The position numbers and the translations under genes were made by a program. A DNA stretch of 64,000 nt from Adiantum capillus-veneris (lineage: Eukaryota > Streptophyta > Polypodiopsida > Polypodiales > Pteridaceae). The stretch is from contig CM043966.1 in NCBI GenBank assembly GCA_014529385.2, positions 42,753,537 to 42,817,536 on the forward strand, in the 5' to 3' direction. This document shows, in pieces, positions 53,954 through 64,000 of the stretch. The notes under the pieces were generated by a model. That model was given only the letters and a program-made list of their open reading frames with translations, ran no database searches and was not told where the DNA came from. Position 1 is the first letter of the stretch; each line of letters begins with the position of its first letter.

Positions 53954-56712
53954 CACAGAGCAGGGCCTTCTTACAAGTGGAATCCCCCTTTTTATATTTA
54001 AGATTGTTTGCCGGAATCCCCGTTTATATTTAAGATTGTTTGCTGCATTTGCAAGCGCTTTTAGGTGCAGATCTTCGAGCTGGGTTGAAGGTTTCATGAA
54101 CGGCAGGCAACTTGTGGTGTGCACATGAGTGCAAAGCTTCTTTACAAGCAGTCTGGATTCCAGAAAAAAGAGGACTGTCAGTGTAATCTTTTCATAAGGA
54201 AATTTTGCATTTTGCCCTTGAAAGGAGCTCAATGCTGTTGATAATGCAAAAGCTTTTTGTGATGGCTTGGTGAAAAAGGGTCTTTTGTGATTTACTAACA
54301 TGATCAAATGGCAAAAATGAGCCCTTGATGTCCATGTCTATGTTTAGAGATGATGGAAAACAAAGGCTTACAGAAATGACAATGAAATTTTAAACCATTG
54401 TATGCAGAGCTTTCCAAAAGTAGGACGTGTACAAGTCGACCCAATAAAGTGGACTAACGCCTTTTGTGGCATGTGGGATTTCATTAGCATCAGTAGGATT
54501 CCCTTTTTAGGGATGCATTAATGTCAACTGCAAAAAAGGGGTTTGTCATATCTGACTACAACAGTGAGCAGAGCTGATCGAAGAAAGTACAGATGCCAAA
54601 GTAGAAAGTGAGCTCTTTGTGCACATGAAAGAGCTTCTGAGGGTGATTGAAGCATCTCCATACAAGATTCTCATGTTAGCTTCTGATAGGTTATAATAAC
54701 GGATACTAAGAGATAAGCTTTGGGTTTATTGGATACTGATAGGTATGATCAAGGAAAGATCTCATGATGGCTTATTGAAAAATTGAAAAACTTTTAAAGA
54801 GAGACAGAGTATGTTTGGGTCTCTAAATGGCCTATGAGACCAAACCAATTCATACAATGAAGAAAATCTCTAATGAGAAATAGAATTGGTAAGGCATAGT
54901 TGAAACATGCAATGAACCACTAAAATACCCGCTCTCTCTTGTGGGAAGATAGTTGATGTGTGTGACTATGCCATGACATCTTCTTCTGACGGTGCTCAAT
55001 GATAGCACTCATCTATTTGTGGTATGGGCACATCGATCGCCATGATGGACATGGTCATTTCAAGTTAGTTCTAAGGTAGCAGCTCAAAGATGGAAGGCCC
55101 CCAATGATGTGTCTACATTGGAGTCAAAGCAAGAGGTATTAGTTGTGCCCGCACTCAGCTAATTAGCAAAAAAGAAGTCAATAACAGGTGGTGGGTGCAC
55201 TATGCCTACAGAATGCGATTCCACGTGTCTTAGCTGCAAGACAAAAACTTCCAAACATCTCTGGTCCTCAATTGCATCTCTAGGGATCCAAACCCCTGCT
55301 GAAATAAACTCTCCCTGGAATGTCATAATACACTATATATTTGCAACTGTGATGCTACTCTAGCTTTCTTCAGTTGGCAAAATCCGATCCTCCACTTCAT
55401 CAACCCACCTACCTGTCACCATCCTCGACTGGTGTGACTGCAAAGTTAATCAATAGTTGTATGTCAACTACCTATCGACAGCTTGCCAGATGCCAGATGA
55501 CGATGTCATGTGGAGTTGGCCCGGAGTGTGTTGCTAATGTGTCTTTCCACATCCATGAGTGAAATTGGGTCTAATTCATTTCCTCTACGTTATGTTTCAA
55601 TATGCCTGAGGCCATTTAAGCTCTGTAGCCAAGTTTGTTTGTCAAGCATTTCACACTAAATTTGGAAGCTATTATGCAAGCTTGCCGAAGTGCTCTAGGC
55701 ATACCACCCCATCATTTATCTACCGCTAGCACACGGAGAAAAGAAAGTGCACTTGTCTCGAATGTATAGAGATGATCCATGATTTTTCAAAGCAGAATCC
55801 TCAAAGGCAAAAAGATGTACGTTTATAAGTTACCAATTTTGCCTTCTGTCGAGTTTTTGCTAGATATAGATCACTTATTTTTAATGGGCAAGAAGAGAGC
55901 TTTGTCCCTGCACAAGGGACTTGAAGGTGCTAATAGACTTGTGATACTAGATACATACTAAATTGGTTCTCTTATCATCTCAAGGCACCACTATTAGGAG
56001 CCAACCTATAAAACGTGCATTCGCGAGTTCTTTAAAATCTCTCTGATAAATCATTGACATGAATACATTTGACCCGTATTTTAGTATGAAGAGGTAATTT
56101 TCCAAAATGGACTTCATACGACCCTTCCTATCAATATTTCTCTATTAAATTCCCTAACTTTCAAATTTTCAAAAATAACAAACCCCTCTATTCAACTCCG
56201 TGGTAGGATAACCCGATTATACAGTGGAACCCCCAGATCTACCATATGGGTAAATAGGTGCAATGAAAAGGCATATATTTTACAGTAACAATCCTGGTGT
56301 CCATGCATCTGGTGACGGTGGGAGATGAAATTCAACATAGATGGAAGTACACGTAGCTTTGCACTCTCGATATTATGCTCTTTGAAATGAAAACTGCACA
56401 TTCAAAGCGCCAAACTTACGGAACATAGAAATGTTTATTCAGATATAGGGGTTTTACACAAATCTAGATTTTATGAAGAGGTTTGCTGCACTTCCTCTAG
56501 GTCAATAACCATTTGTCCAAATGTCGAATAACCTGATTCTTTAGCTACTCTTACAATGTGAACAGAGGGGCTCCCTTGAAAAATGAGCCCCAAATTAAGC
56601 CGCATATCTATGCACCTTTCCAAAGAAATTCTGCAATTCCCCATGACCCTCATTTCAATAAGAATGTGACTTCAATAATTGAGCTTCAAATCCAAATGCC
56701 ATCTCTTCACGA
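53954..56712. other. Intergenic, between the 3' ends of RhoGDI and CPN60B
   Basis: The two genes converge here. The first part is the RhoGDI 3' UTR and a small tandem repeat at about 53984-54049 (tttatatttaagattgtttgc twice). The rest shows no gene. ORFs at 55374-55562 and 55779-55961 have no motif. Confidence 0.55.
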
Positions 56713-56726
56713 TCAGTAATCATAAC
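56713..56726 (-). CDS. CPN60B: CPN60B terminal 14-nt coding exon
   Basis: After donor TTCGG/GTACGC at 56983, the acceptor TTTTTTGCAG leads to GT TAT GAT TAC TGA, completing Gly and adding YDY and stop. Reading through the donor would instead give [11 protein letters not shown] and stop; the spliced end matches the family's NPMDNSGYGY ending. Confidence 0.85.
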
Positions 56727-59700
56727 CTGCAAAAAACATCAATTATCTCAATCACTTCATTCACATATCCATATAAACTTAAGGGTACGCCTGGGTTGCA
56801 TTTTGATGGGCACATCACACCTTTTGGGGTATCTTTCCCGTTTTGAACAGGGAAAAATGTGACAAAAAATACACTACTATGAAATCTCTAAATTTTGACT
56901 GGTAAGGGTGCCCATCAAACATCAACCCCTTTGCCCGCCAAAAATCAACCCTTGGGTACACCAAGTGGGTCATAAAGCGTACCCGAATTGTCCATAGGGT
57001 TACCGGCTGGCGCAGACTCTGGCTCCTTTATATCCACGACCACCACATCAGAGGTAAGGAAGGTCTTGGCAACAGAGGCGGCGTGCTCGAGGCAACAGCG
57101 TACCACCTAGAATACCAGCACGACCAGTCACTCAATTCGGTAACTTGTGAGCAGTAGTCAAGGAAAGTTATGGGTTTAAAATGCTCTTGCCTTTGTGGGA
57201 TCAATAATCCCTTCTGCAATCAAATCTCCGTATGTCCCTGTTGCAGCATTATATCCAAAGCTGGTGTTATCGTTCTTTAAAACTTTCTCAACAACCACAC
57301 TGCCATTCACTCCAGCATTCTTTGCAATAAGCTTTAAAGGATAACTCAAAGCTCTCTTCACAATATCAGCTCCAACCTGGAGACAGAGGAAACAACCAGG
57401 AACAAAATAAGACTTTGTGATGTTCGTACAGAAAGATGTTAAAAAGTAAAGTTAAAGTAGAACCTGCTGCTCATAGTTGTCCAAACTAGCCTTGATACCA
57501 TCCACTTTCGACGCCAATCTGAGCAACGCACAACCTCCCCCCACGACAATTCCTTCCTCAACTGCAGCCTGGCATTGAAATAGGATAATCAGAAGGCCAC
57601 AAAATAATGTTTTTCTTTTTAATTCAACACATATCCTTACAATACACCAACACAATATTTGAAAATTCAGACACCAACAAAAAGCCAATTTCTTATGGCT
57701 ATATGTCAATCCTGGCAAAAAGAAACTAAACTTCAAGAACATTACACAAACAACAGCACATCAGAATGTAAAAAATTACAAAATACCCTGAAATTAGGAT
57801 CTTCGATGGTACTGTGAGCTCTCAAGATGAAATTGAACATTATTTTAAGACATATATGCCTCTATTTGTGAGCTCAGCAGTGAATAGATTTGTCTGAAGA
57901 CACTTAAAGTTAGCTCTCTATTGCCAAAAAGACTAACTCATGCAACAATTGGGATACTCCATCCAAAATAACACAAGGACATCTTAAAATTATTTCTATT
58001 TGAGGGGTATATCCCCAAATTTCGGGGGGATTTTGGTAATTTTCCCTGAGACAAAATTCAAACCTAAAAAGTTGGCAAAAGCCTATTCCTAAGAACTATA
58101 GCTCGTTATTTCCAAGAAAAAAGCCAGCACACTTACAGCTGAAGCACCCTTAGGCACGTGCCTTCCTAAGGAACTTAATGCATGCGTCTCAAGATATGCT
58201 CATGAACATGATGCACACTCAAACTCAAATACAAAACCCATCACATCTAAGACTGAGCTAGCATGGCAGACTCTGGTTATGAGGATACTTCACTGATTCA
58301 ATTCATCAGCACAGAAACTTTATGGACAAAAGCCTGAATTTGTCTTCTCATTGATGCATTATGATGGACATTTGATAGCTGAAAGTCTCCTAAGCCAGAA
58401 ATGTTAAAAACGGACATATCCCGACGTTCAACAAAGTAATGTGTACTAACCTCACTGAACAGAATAACATGACAAATCGGAAACTTTTAATAATTAAAGA
58501 CACACACACACACCTTTGTGGCATTCAATGCATCCTCCACCCTCAGCTTCTTTTCTTTGAGCTCTGTCTCTGTTTGTGCACCAACCTGTACAACACTCCA
58601 CGATGAGTTAGCTCAGTAAGAGAAAAGGCAGCACTTGAAGCAGTTCTCATCGGAAACAAATCTAACCTGAATGATGGCAACACCACCAGAGAGCTTGGCA
58701 ATTCTTTCACCCAATTTCTCCCTTTCGTAATCTTGTTCTGCAACCTAGACATCAACATTGACAGCAGGACCACACATATGGTGGTGATTCAAACAGCGAC
58801 AGCGCCTCATTCTATGACGAAGTGTCTACTCATTGACAGAAACATACCTCGATTAAGTTCTTAATCTGAGCAACTCGCTTGGTTACTTCTTCTTGAGTCG
58901 TTCCATCACCTACTATGGTTGTAGAATCCTTGGTAAGCACCACTTTAGATGCGGATCCAAGAACTTCCCTTCCCACTTTGTCAAGAGAAAGACCCATTTC
59001 ATCCCTCACCACAGTTCCTAATATCATGAACACAACCAGCATAAGAATAAGGATGCAAATTTGAGATGCAAAGTTCGAACATTAAAGCATGTGCAACTTA
59101 CCTCCAGTAAGAATTGCAATGTCATCCAAATATTGACTCTTTCTTTCACCGAAACCGGGTGCTTTTAAGGCTGCAATTTTCAAGGCACCCCTCAACTTAT
59201 TGACAACTAATGTGGCAAGAGCCTCCTGTTCAATATCCTCAGCGATTATGAGCAGGGGATATCCACCACGGATTGCATCTTCCAGGATGCTAATAATGTC
59301 TCTGGCTGTGGTAATCTTCTTGTCAACCAGGAGCAACTAATACAAAGAAAAAAGATGGGCAAAAGATATCAGTGCATAGTAGGGACGGTATATAACATAG
59401 AAGAGCCCATCGAATATCAGTGACTTTAGCATCTTACAAACCTTGCAGTTGCTGAACTCCACTGTCATCTTCTCAGTATCTGTAACAAAATAAGGAGAGA
59501 TGTACCCTCGGTCAAACTGCATGCCCTCAACAACATGCAGGCTGTTCTCCGCACTCTTCCCTTCTTCAAGGGTTACCACACCTTTCCTACCAACTTTGCT
59601 CATGGCCTCTGCAATCATATTACCAACCTCATAGTTGTTTCCAGCACTGACAGCGGCCACATCTGCTAGCTCACTATCCTCTACCTAAAATAACATCAGA

Positions 59701-61366
59701 TCAGTTATCAGAGGCTTCTCCCAAGTACACGACATAATTCAAAAAAGTCCGGCGACTCACATCTTTTGACATGATCTTCAATTCCTCTACTAGTGCCTTG
59801 ACAGTTTTCTCAATTCCTCTTGTGATTTGAATCGGATTAGCGCCTGCAGCAACGACCTGTACGAAAACAATTCGCTCACTGCAACTCTCAACAAATGCAT
59901 AAAATAAAACAAAAAAATCACTTGCCAAATGTACTACCTTAACACCTTCTGCTATAAGGCCTTGTGCAAGGACAACTGACGTTGTTGTTCCATCGCCAGC
60001 CAAATCATTGGTTTTTGCAGCAGCTTGCCTGACAAGCTTTGCTCCAATATTTTCAACAGGATCTTCAAGCTCCACCTATATAGGAAACATGTCACAAAGG
60101 CATTATTGGAAAACAGTTGACGGCTATGCGATAGGCACAACAGCAACAAGCTAGCAACCGGACATTATACACTGATTAGCAAGAGTGACAGTCAAACCTC
60201 CTTAGCCACAGTAACACCGTCATTGACAATCTTAGGAGCACCGTACTTGCTTTCTAAGACCACATTTCTTCCTTTGGGCCCTAATGTTACACCAACTAGG
60301 TCAGCTAGTTTGTTGACACCCGCCTGCATTTCACAAAGGAGTAGTCTGTTAGATACCATTCTAAGAGTTTCAAAGCGCACAAAAAAAAACAGGTAGATCT
60401 TCACACGTGCTTACTATTGCCTCAACAGACGCGCGAACAACATGAGAGCAAAAACACAATGGCTTCACACTGACTAAAAAATAACTAAAGTAAGAAAAGG
60501 GTGACCAAACCCTCTGCATGCAATCTGTATTTGTAAGGATTGCATATGACGAGGACTTCAATAGCTGACAGTATAGGCACCATGGCACAAGCAGTGACCT
60601 GGAGCAGATATTTATCTAAAGTTGAACTGCCTCTATGCAGACATCAGTATGCCCTAGAGCAGAATTTTGCTTAACATGCAGTGATTTCCATTATGCAGAT
60701 TGGGCTGACTGTGCAACCACTAATCAAAGGTATATAGTCCTGTGATGACATTGAGATAGCATAGAAGCCACAATAATCACGTCATTGATTCATCTTTCAT
60801 CACGTGAGGCTGTGAGCTCCATTACAACGAGCTAACCACTACGATGGGCGTAAAAACTTCTCCCCTGCAGAGAATGAAAGGCTACTAGCAAGCTGAGGGC
60901 TAGATGAGCCCATTGACCACCTGCTAATGCACAAATATCTCACGTATCCTCATGAGGTCAGAAAAGTGAACCAAAGAGAGACACATATTCATGGTTTGTG
61001 AAGCAATCCTTCACCCTAAGAGCACTGCGTGTGCGCAATCCATGTCCCACGTACGCATCTCCACATGAAATCCTGCTAAACAATCAAAATGGAACAAACC
61101 TGCAGCTTCTTCATGGTCGAGCCATCTTTGTTGAAGTAGAGTTCCTTCGCCATTGCCCTTGTCTGAACAAGGGGAGTTCTCTTAAGCTTGGCTCCTTTGC
61201 AGGACACAACGTCCTTCTGCGAAAAAGAAGCAAAGGAAGCAGACGAAGACAGGCCATGGAAGCTTCTTTCAGAGGGAAGGAAAGCCTTATCATTGCCACC
61301 GATGGAGCTCACAATTCCGGCCTTTGCCACAGCAGATACCCCAGCATATATGGCCGCCATTTCCAC
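56713..61366 (-). CDS. CPN60B: Plastid chaperonin-60 beta subunit (RuBisCO large-subunit-binding protein beta), 13 exons
   Basis: GroEL-type chaperonin of the plastid stroma; with the alpha subunit it forms the double-ring complex that folds RbcL and other proteins using ATP and CPN20/CPN10. Exons (minus): 61366-61100, 60323-60198, 60075-59938, 59856-59761, 59684-59442, 59336-59102, 59017-58848, 58744-58667, 58585-58514, 57568-57464, 57376-57191, 57106-56983, 56726-56713. All phases fit: 617 residues, against about 600 in Arabidopsis. Residues 1 to ~70 are a Ser/Lys-rich transit peptide; the mature part starts near [12 protein letters not shown]. Recognised blocks: [26 protein letters not shown] (ATP site), [71 protein letters not shown] and [11 protein letters not shown] at the end. 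A second ATG two codons later (61360) is an equally good start. The intron after exon 11 has a GC donor. Confidence 0.96.
57107..57190 (-). other. CPN60B intron 11, GC-AG type
   Basis: The exon ends ...CCCACAAAG and the intron begins GCAAGAG; the acceptor is TTCTAG before GTGGTACGC. No GT near the end of exon 11 keeps the conserved reading [17 protein letters not shown] donors with a strong AG|GCAAG context are a known minor class. Confidence 0.9.
57569..58513 (-). other. CPN60B intron 9 (945 bp)
   Basis: Longest intron of the gene; GT (after a CA repeat) to CCAG. No transposon domain is seen. Confidence 0.8.
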
Positions 61367-62160
61367 TGCAAAACCCTAGCGACTCGACTGCTGCTACCTA
61401 GAAGACGAGGACGCAGAGGTCGAGCTGGGAGGTTAGGGTTTTAATGGCCTGAGGTGAAGGAAACACAGCGAGGGACGTTAAGAGAAGCTTCTGTAGATAT
61501 TTTATCCTCAAACCTTCATACCCATTTTGAGACTGTTAAAAGTAAAGTTTTGATGGGGTTAAATTGCCAGTAGAGTAAGGTGCAGGAACTCGGGAGTGGG
61601 GAGTGTATGTATGTACGTGTGGCTGAGTGAAGGCCAAAAAGTATCATGAAACACCCAACGATAGGGGACACCCAGACAAACAACTCTCTAAACTAGGTCA
61701 TTGAAACGAGTATACCAATTGGCTAGGACATGCCATTCAAAAATGATGACAACATGCCTAAAAGAAGGGTGTATCTCAGATAGAATTGGATTTGTGTGTA
61801 TTTTTTATGTTTGTAGTAGTATGCAGAGAGGATGTTGTTGACAGCAACATGCCTAAAAGAAGGGATGGTGCGTGTATCTTAGATAGAATTGGATCTATGT
61901 GTATTTGTATGTGTGCGGTGGTATGCAGAGAGGGTGCAACATCTTCCATGGCCTTGGCTATAGCCAACTGCATCCAAGGTCTAGTCTTGTAAACTTGTAC
62001 TTGCTCAAAGACACTACTATCACTAGGTCTAAAGGGATTACCTCTAAGCAACTATTTCTAACATTTACCAAAAAAAATTGCCTCAAGTCACAAGGATATA
62101 GGAATTCATGGGATTCGCTTCTTCAATCTTTGCATAAATTTTTCTAATTCCTTGGAGAGG
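61367..62160. other. CPN60B upstream region
   Basis: 5' UTR and probable promoter of CPN60B (reading minus). No TATA box is clear. A diverged tandem duplication lies at 61751-61947. Confidence 0.5.
61751..61947. repeat. Tandem duplication, ~96-bp unit
   Basis: Two copies start aacatgcctaaaagaaggg at 61751 and 61847 and share tagatagaattggat and gtatgcagagag. Confidence 0.85.
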
Positions 62161-62336
62161 TTTTATGGGTTGTATATTCTATTGGTGTCATAAAAGATGT
62201 TGAGCAACAAGAAGGCTATGTCAAGTGAAACTTGGAACCCTAGCAATATGATCCTTGAAATGAAAAAACCTTGGAAATGTGATAAGTCTCTTGTGATATA
62301 CACAAAGGGAGTAAAATAGGAGTCAAAACTAGGCAC

Positions 62337-62338
<2 letters not shown>

Positions 62339-62376
<38 letters not shown>

Positions 62377-62398
62377 CACGCGCACGCACACACGTGTG
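62339..62398. repeat. Alternating pyrimidine-purine tract, 60 bp
   Basis: (TG)n followed by a mixture of CG, CA and TG dinucleotides with no break in alternation, ending at gtgtg|at. CG- and TG-alternating runs of this length favour left-handed DNA. Confidence 0.9.
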
Positions 62399-62399
62399 A

Positions 62400-64000
62400 T
62401 CCTAGATTTCCACAATTGTTCGCAATCACAGAATGTGTGAATAGGCTAAGAGGACACTAAAGGACACCCAAGGTTTAGGGCTATACCATGAGGATGTTAG
62501 CCTTAGGACTTTGGGAATGCACACACAAGAAGAAGAAGAGAAAGAAGAAGGAGAGGAAGACAAGGAAGATAAATTTTTGTGCTAAGTTCAAAGATGATGT
62601 TGCCATAAGGGGGTCTTCATATTTTTGGGAATCTAAATAGAATAATGGAAGAAGAATCTTAGATCAAAAATGATTTTGTGTGCCACATACAGAGATAAGG
62701 AAGCTAAGGGCAATGTGTGTGTTTTTATACTAACCAAAAAACCCCTCTTAGTGGGGTAAAAAGGCACCTTGACAATCTAATGTGTATGTTAACTACAAAT
62801 ACATATTGGTTGTGATGCAGGAAGAGCGTGAGTTGGCACTCTATGTATATAGGGTTGCCTATCATTAGGGATTTGTAATCTTTGTAAGCCCATCCATAGG
62901 GGAGTAAGCTCAAACCTTCACAATACAGCTTGTTCATAATATAAAGGCTTTGTGAATAGATTGAATAATTCCAAACCTTAACAATAAGCTCTCAGCTTTG
63001 TTCACAATGTAAAGGCTTTTGTGAATAGATTGAACTGTCCCACCAAACCTTCACAATAAGCTCTTAGCTCGTTCACAATGCAAAGGCTTTGTGATTGACG
63101 AGGTTATCTTACATTGGCACGTAATTTCGAGTTGATCTCAAAGGTAGGGAGTCTCTCTCCTCGACATTGTGTGGCCATCTGGCATACATAAGTATCCAAA
63201 GTTCCTTCGAGCTATGTAGAGCTACATGGACACCCCAACTTTGACCAAAGCATATCTTATCTTGAATTTTGGGTGAAGCGACAATTATTGCACAGTCAAC
63301 ATTTGTTTTATTTAAACAATTATTGGCTACATTTTTGTAAGATTTTGACCTTAGAATCTTAGGAACATATGTGGAACTTATCTTGCACTTAACAGGGGGT
63401 GTGATTGGTGTAGGAGTGTGGCTTCCCAGTGATGGTACTCCTTGTTTCTCATCATATCCCTCTATGTAGGAGTATGGCGACTTGCCATAGCTAGCTCTTG
63501 TGTCAATTTGTGGAGTATGCCATGTTATAGGGGTAGTAACTAACACAACTGATGAAACTATGGAGGGTGTTTAGGACTAACATTCATAATAGAAAAGTGA
63601 TGACTTTATGTATGTAGTATGCCTTCTTATACATGCATTTAGATACAAGGATAGATAGGATTTTGCAGGCAATTTGTTAGAAGGGCTTGACCTTTTAGCC
63701 ATGGAAAGCGAGTTATCGTATCTAAGAAGTTTCAACTAAAAAAGGAGACATGTTCAAAGGGAGATTTCCTATGCTTCAAAGGATGATAGAGATATGAGAG
63801 GGTTCACACAAAGAGAGACGGATAAGCTAAGCTTACCCAACAACCCTACCCTTAAGTAAGCCAAAGGGGGTTCTACAAAACATAGTGCCTCCCCTTAATA
63901 GGTGTATACTAGACATTTAGAGAGGTTTCCCCATTCGGGTGTAGGTGCAAAAACATATAGACCCAACAATTGTTTGAAAGAAGTACAAAATTTCATAGAA
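62400..64000. other. Non-coding stretch at the window end
   Basis: No gene recognised. A 145-codon minus-strand ORF (63546-63109) has no motif I know. Around 62900-63100 the phrase cttcacaata.agct..g.tc(a)gttcacaa recurs three times, a local imperfect repeat. Confidence 0.45.

Noticed and set aside
61111-61444. ORFs on both strands overlapping CPN60B exon 1
   Set aside because: They are shadow frames of the transit-peptide exon, which has clear family similarity on the minus strand at 61366-61100.
63109-63546. 145-codon minus-strand ORF
   Set aside because: No motif, no splice context and no neighbouring conserved sequence; kept only as a note within the last non-coding stretch.

Overview
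The window is nuclear DNA of a land plant with a large, repeat-rich genome. It holds two intact intron-containing genes: a plastid chaperonin-60 beta subunit on the minus strand and a Rho/ROP GDP-dissociation inhibitor on the plus strand. Most of the rest is LTR retrotransposons, a Helitron, a Penelope-like retroelement and long (CT)n/(CA)n tracts. The giant intron and mobile-element load suggest a fern or another non-flowering plant, but this is inference and no marker here fixes the lineage.

Layout. 1-7150: decayed, mostly non-coding DNA with an unrecognised broken coding stretch (1135-2089, minus) and a Ty3/gypsy tail fragment (5273-5998, minus). 7156-21472: one complete but inactivated Ty3/gypsy element (element A, minus strand) with TG..CA LTRs, a 5-bp target duplication, a tRNA-Asp-like primer site, gag, protease, RT, RNase H, integrase, and extra 3' ORFs that include a second retropepsin-like domain. 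Its left LTR carries a MITE-like insertion. 21478-25845: repeats, two very long microsatellites and an F-box fragment. 25846-28167: a Helitron Rep (HUH) coding region with no helicase.

29636-53953: the RhoGDI gene. Exon 1 (62 codons) is separated from exons 2-5 by a 22.4-kb first intron filled with nested retroelements. LTR element D (about 31165-34383) lies first. Non-autonomous LTR element B (34656-49931, minus) follows; its left LTR is split by a copia-type gag-only element E (35075-41781) and its right LTR by non-autonomous element C (45353-49664). Inside the gag of E sits a Penelope-like reverse transcriptase element (36545-39824) with a perfect 16-bp target duplication, fused in frame to the gag N-terminus. 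That is nesting four levels deep: host intron, B, E, PLE. All RhoGDI exon phases match, so the host gene looks functional despite this load.

56713-61366: CPN60B, 13 exons, all in phase (617 codons), with one GC-AG intron and a 14-nt last coding exon. 61367-64000: non-coding, with a 60-bp alternating pyrimidine-purine tract.

The two host genes have unrelated roles (plastid protein folding; control of ROP GTPases). The most interesting material is the PLE-in-copia fusion, the gag-only copia element with an unknown second ORF, and the second protease-like domain in element A. Exons, LTR borders and target duplications were read by eye from the sequence; no database search was run.
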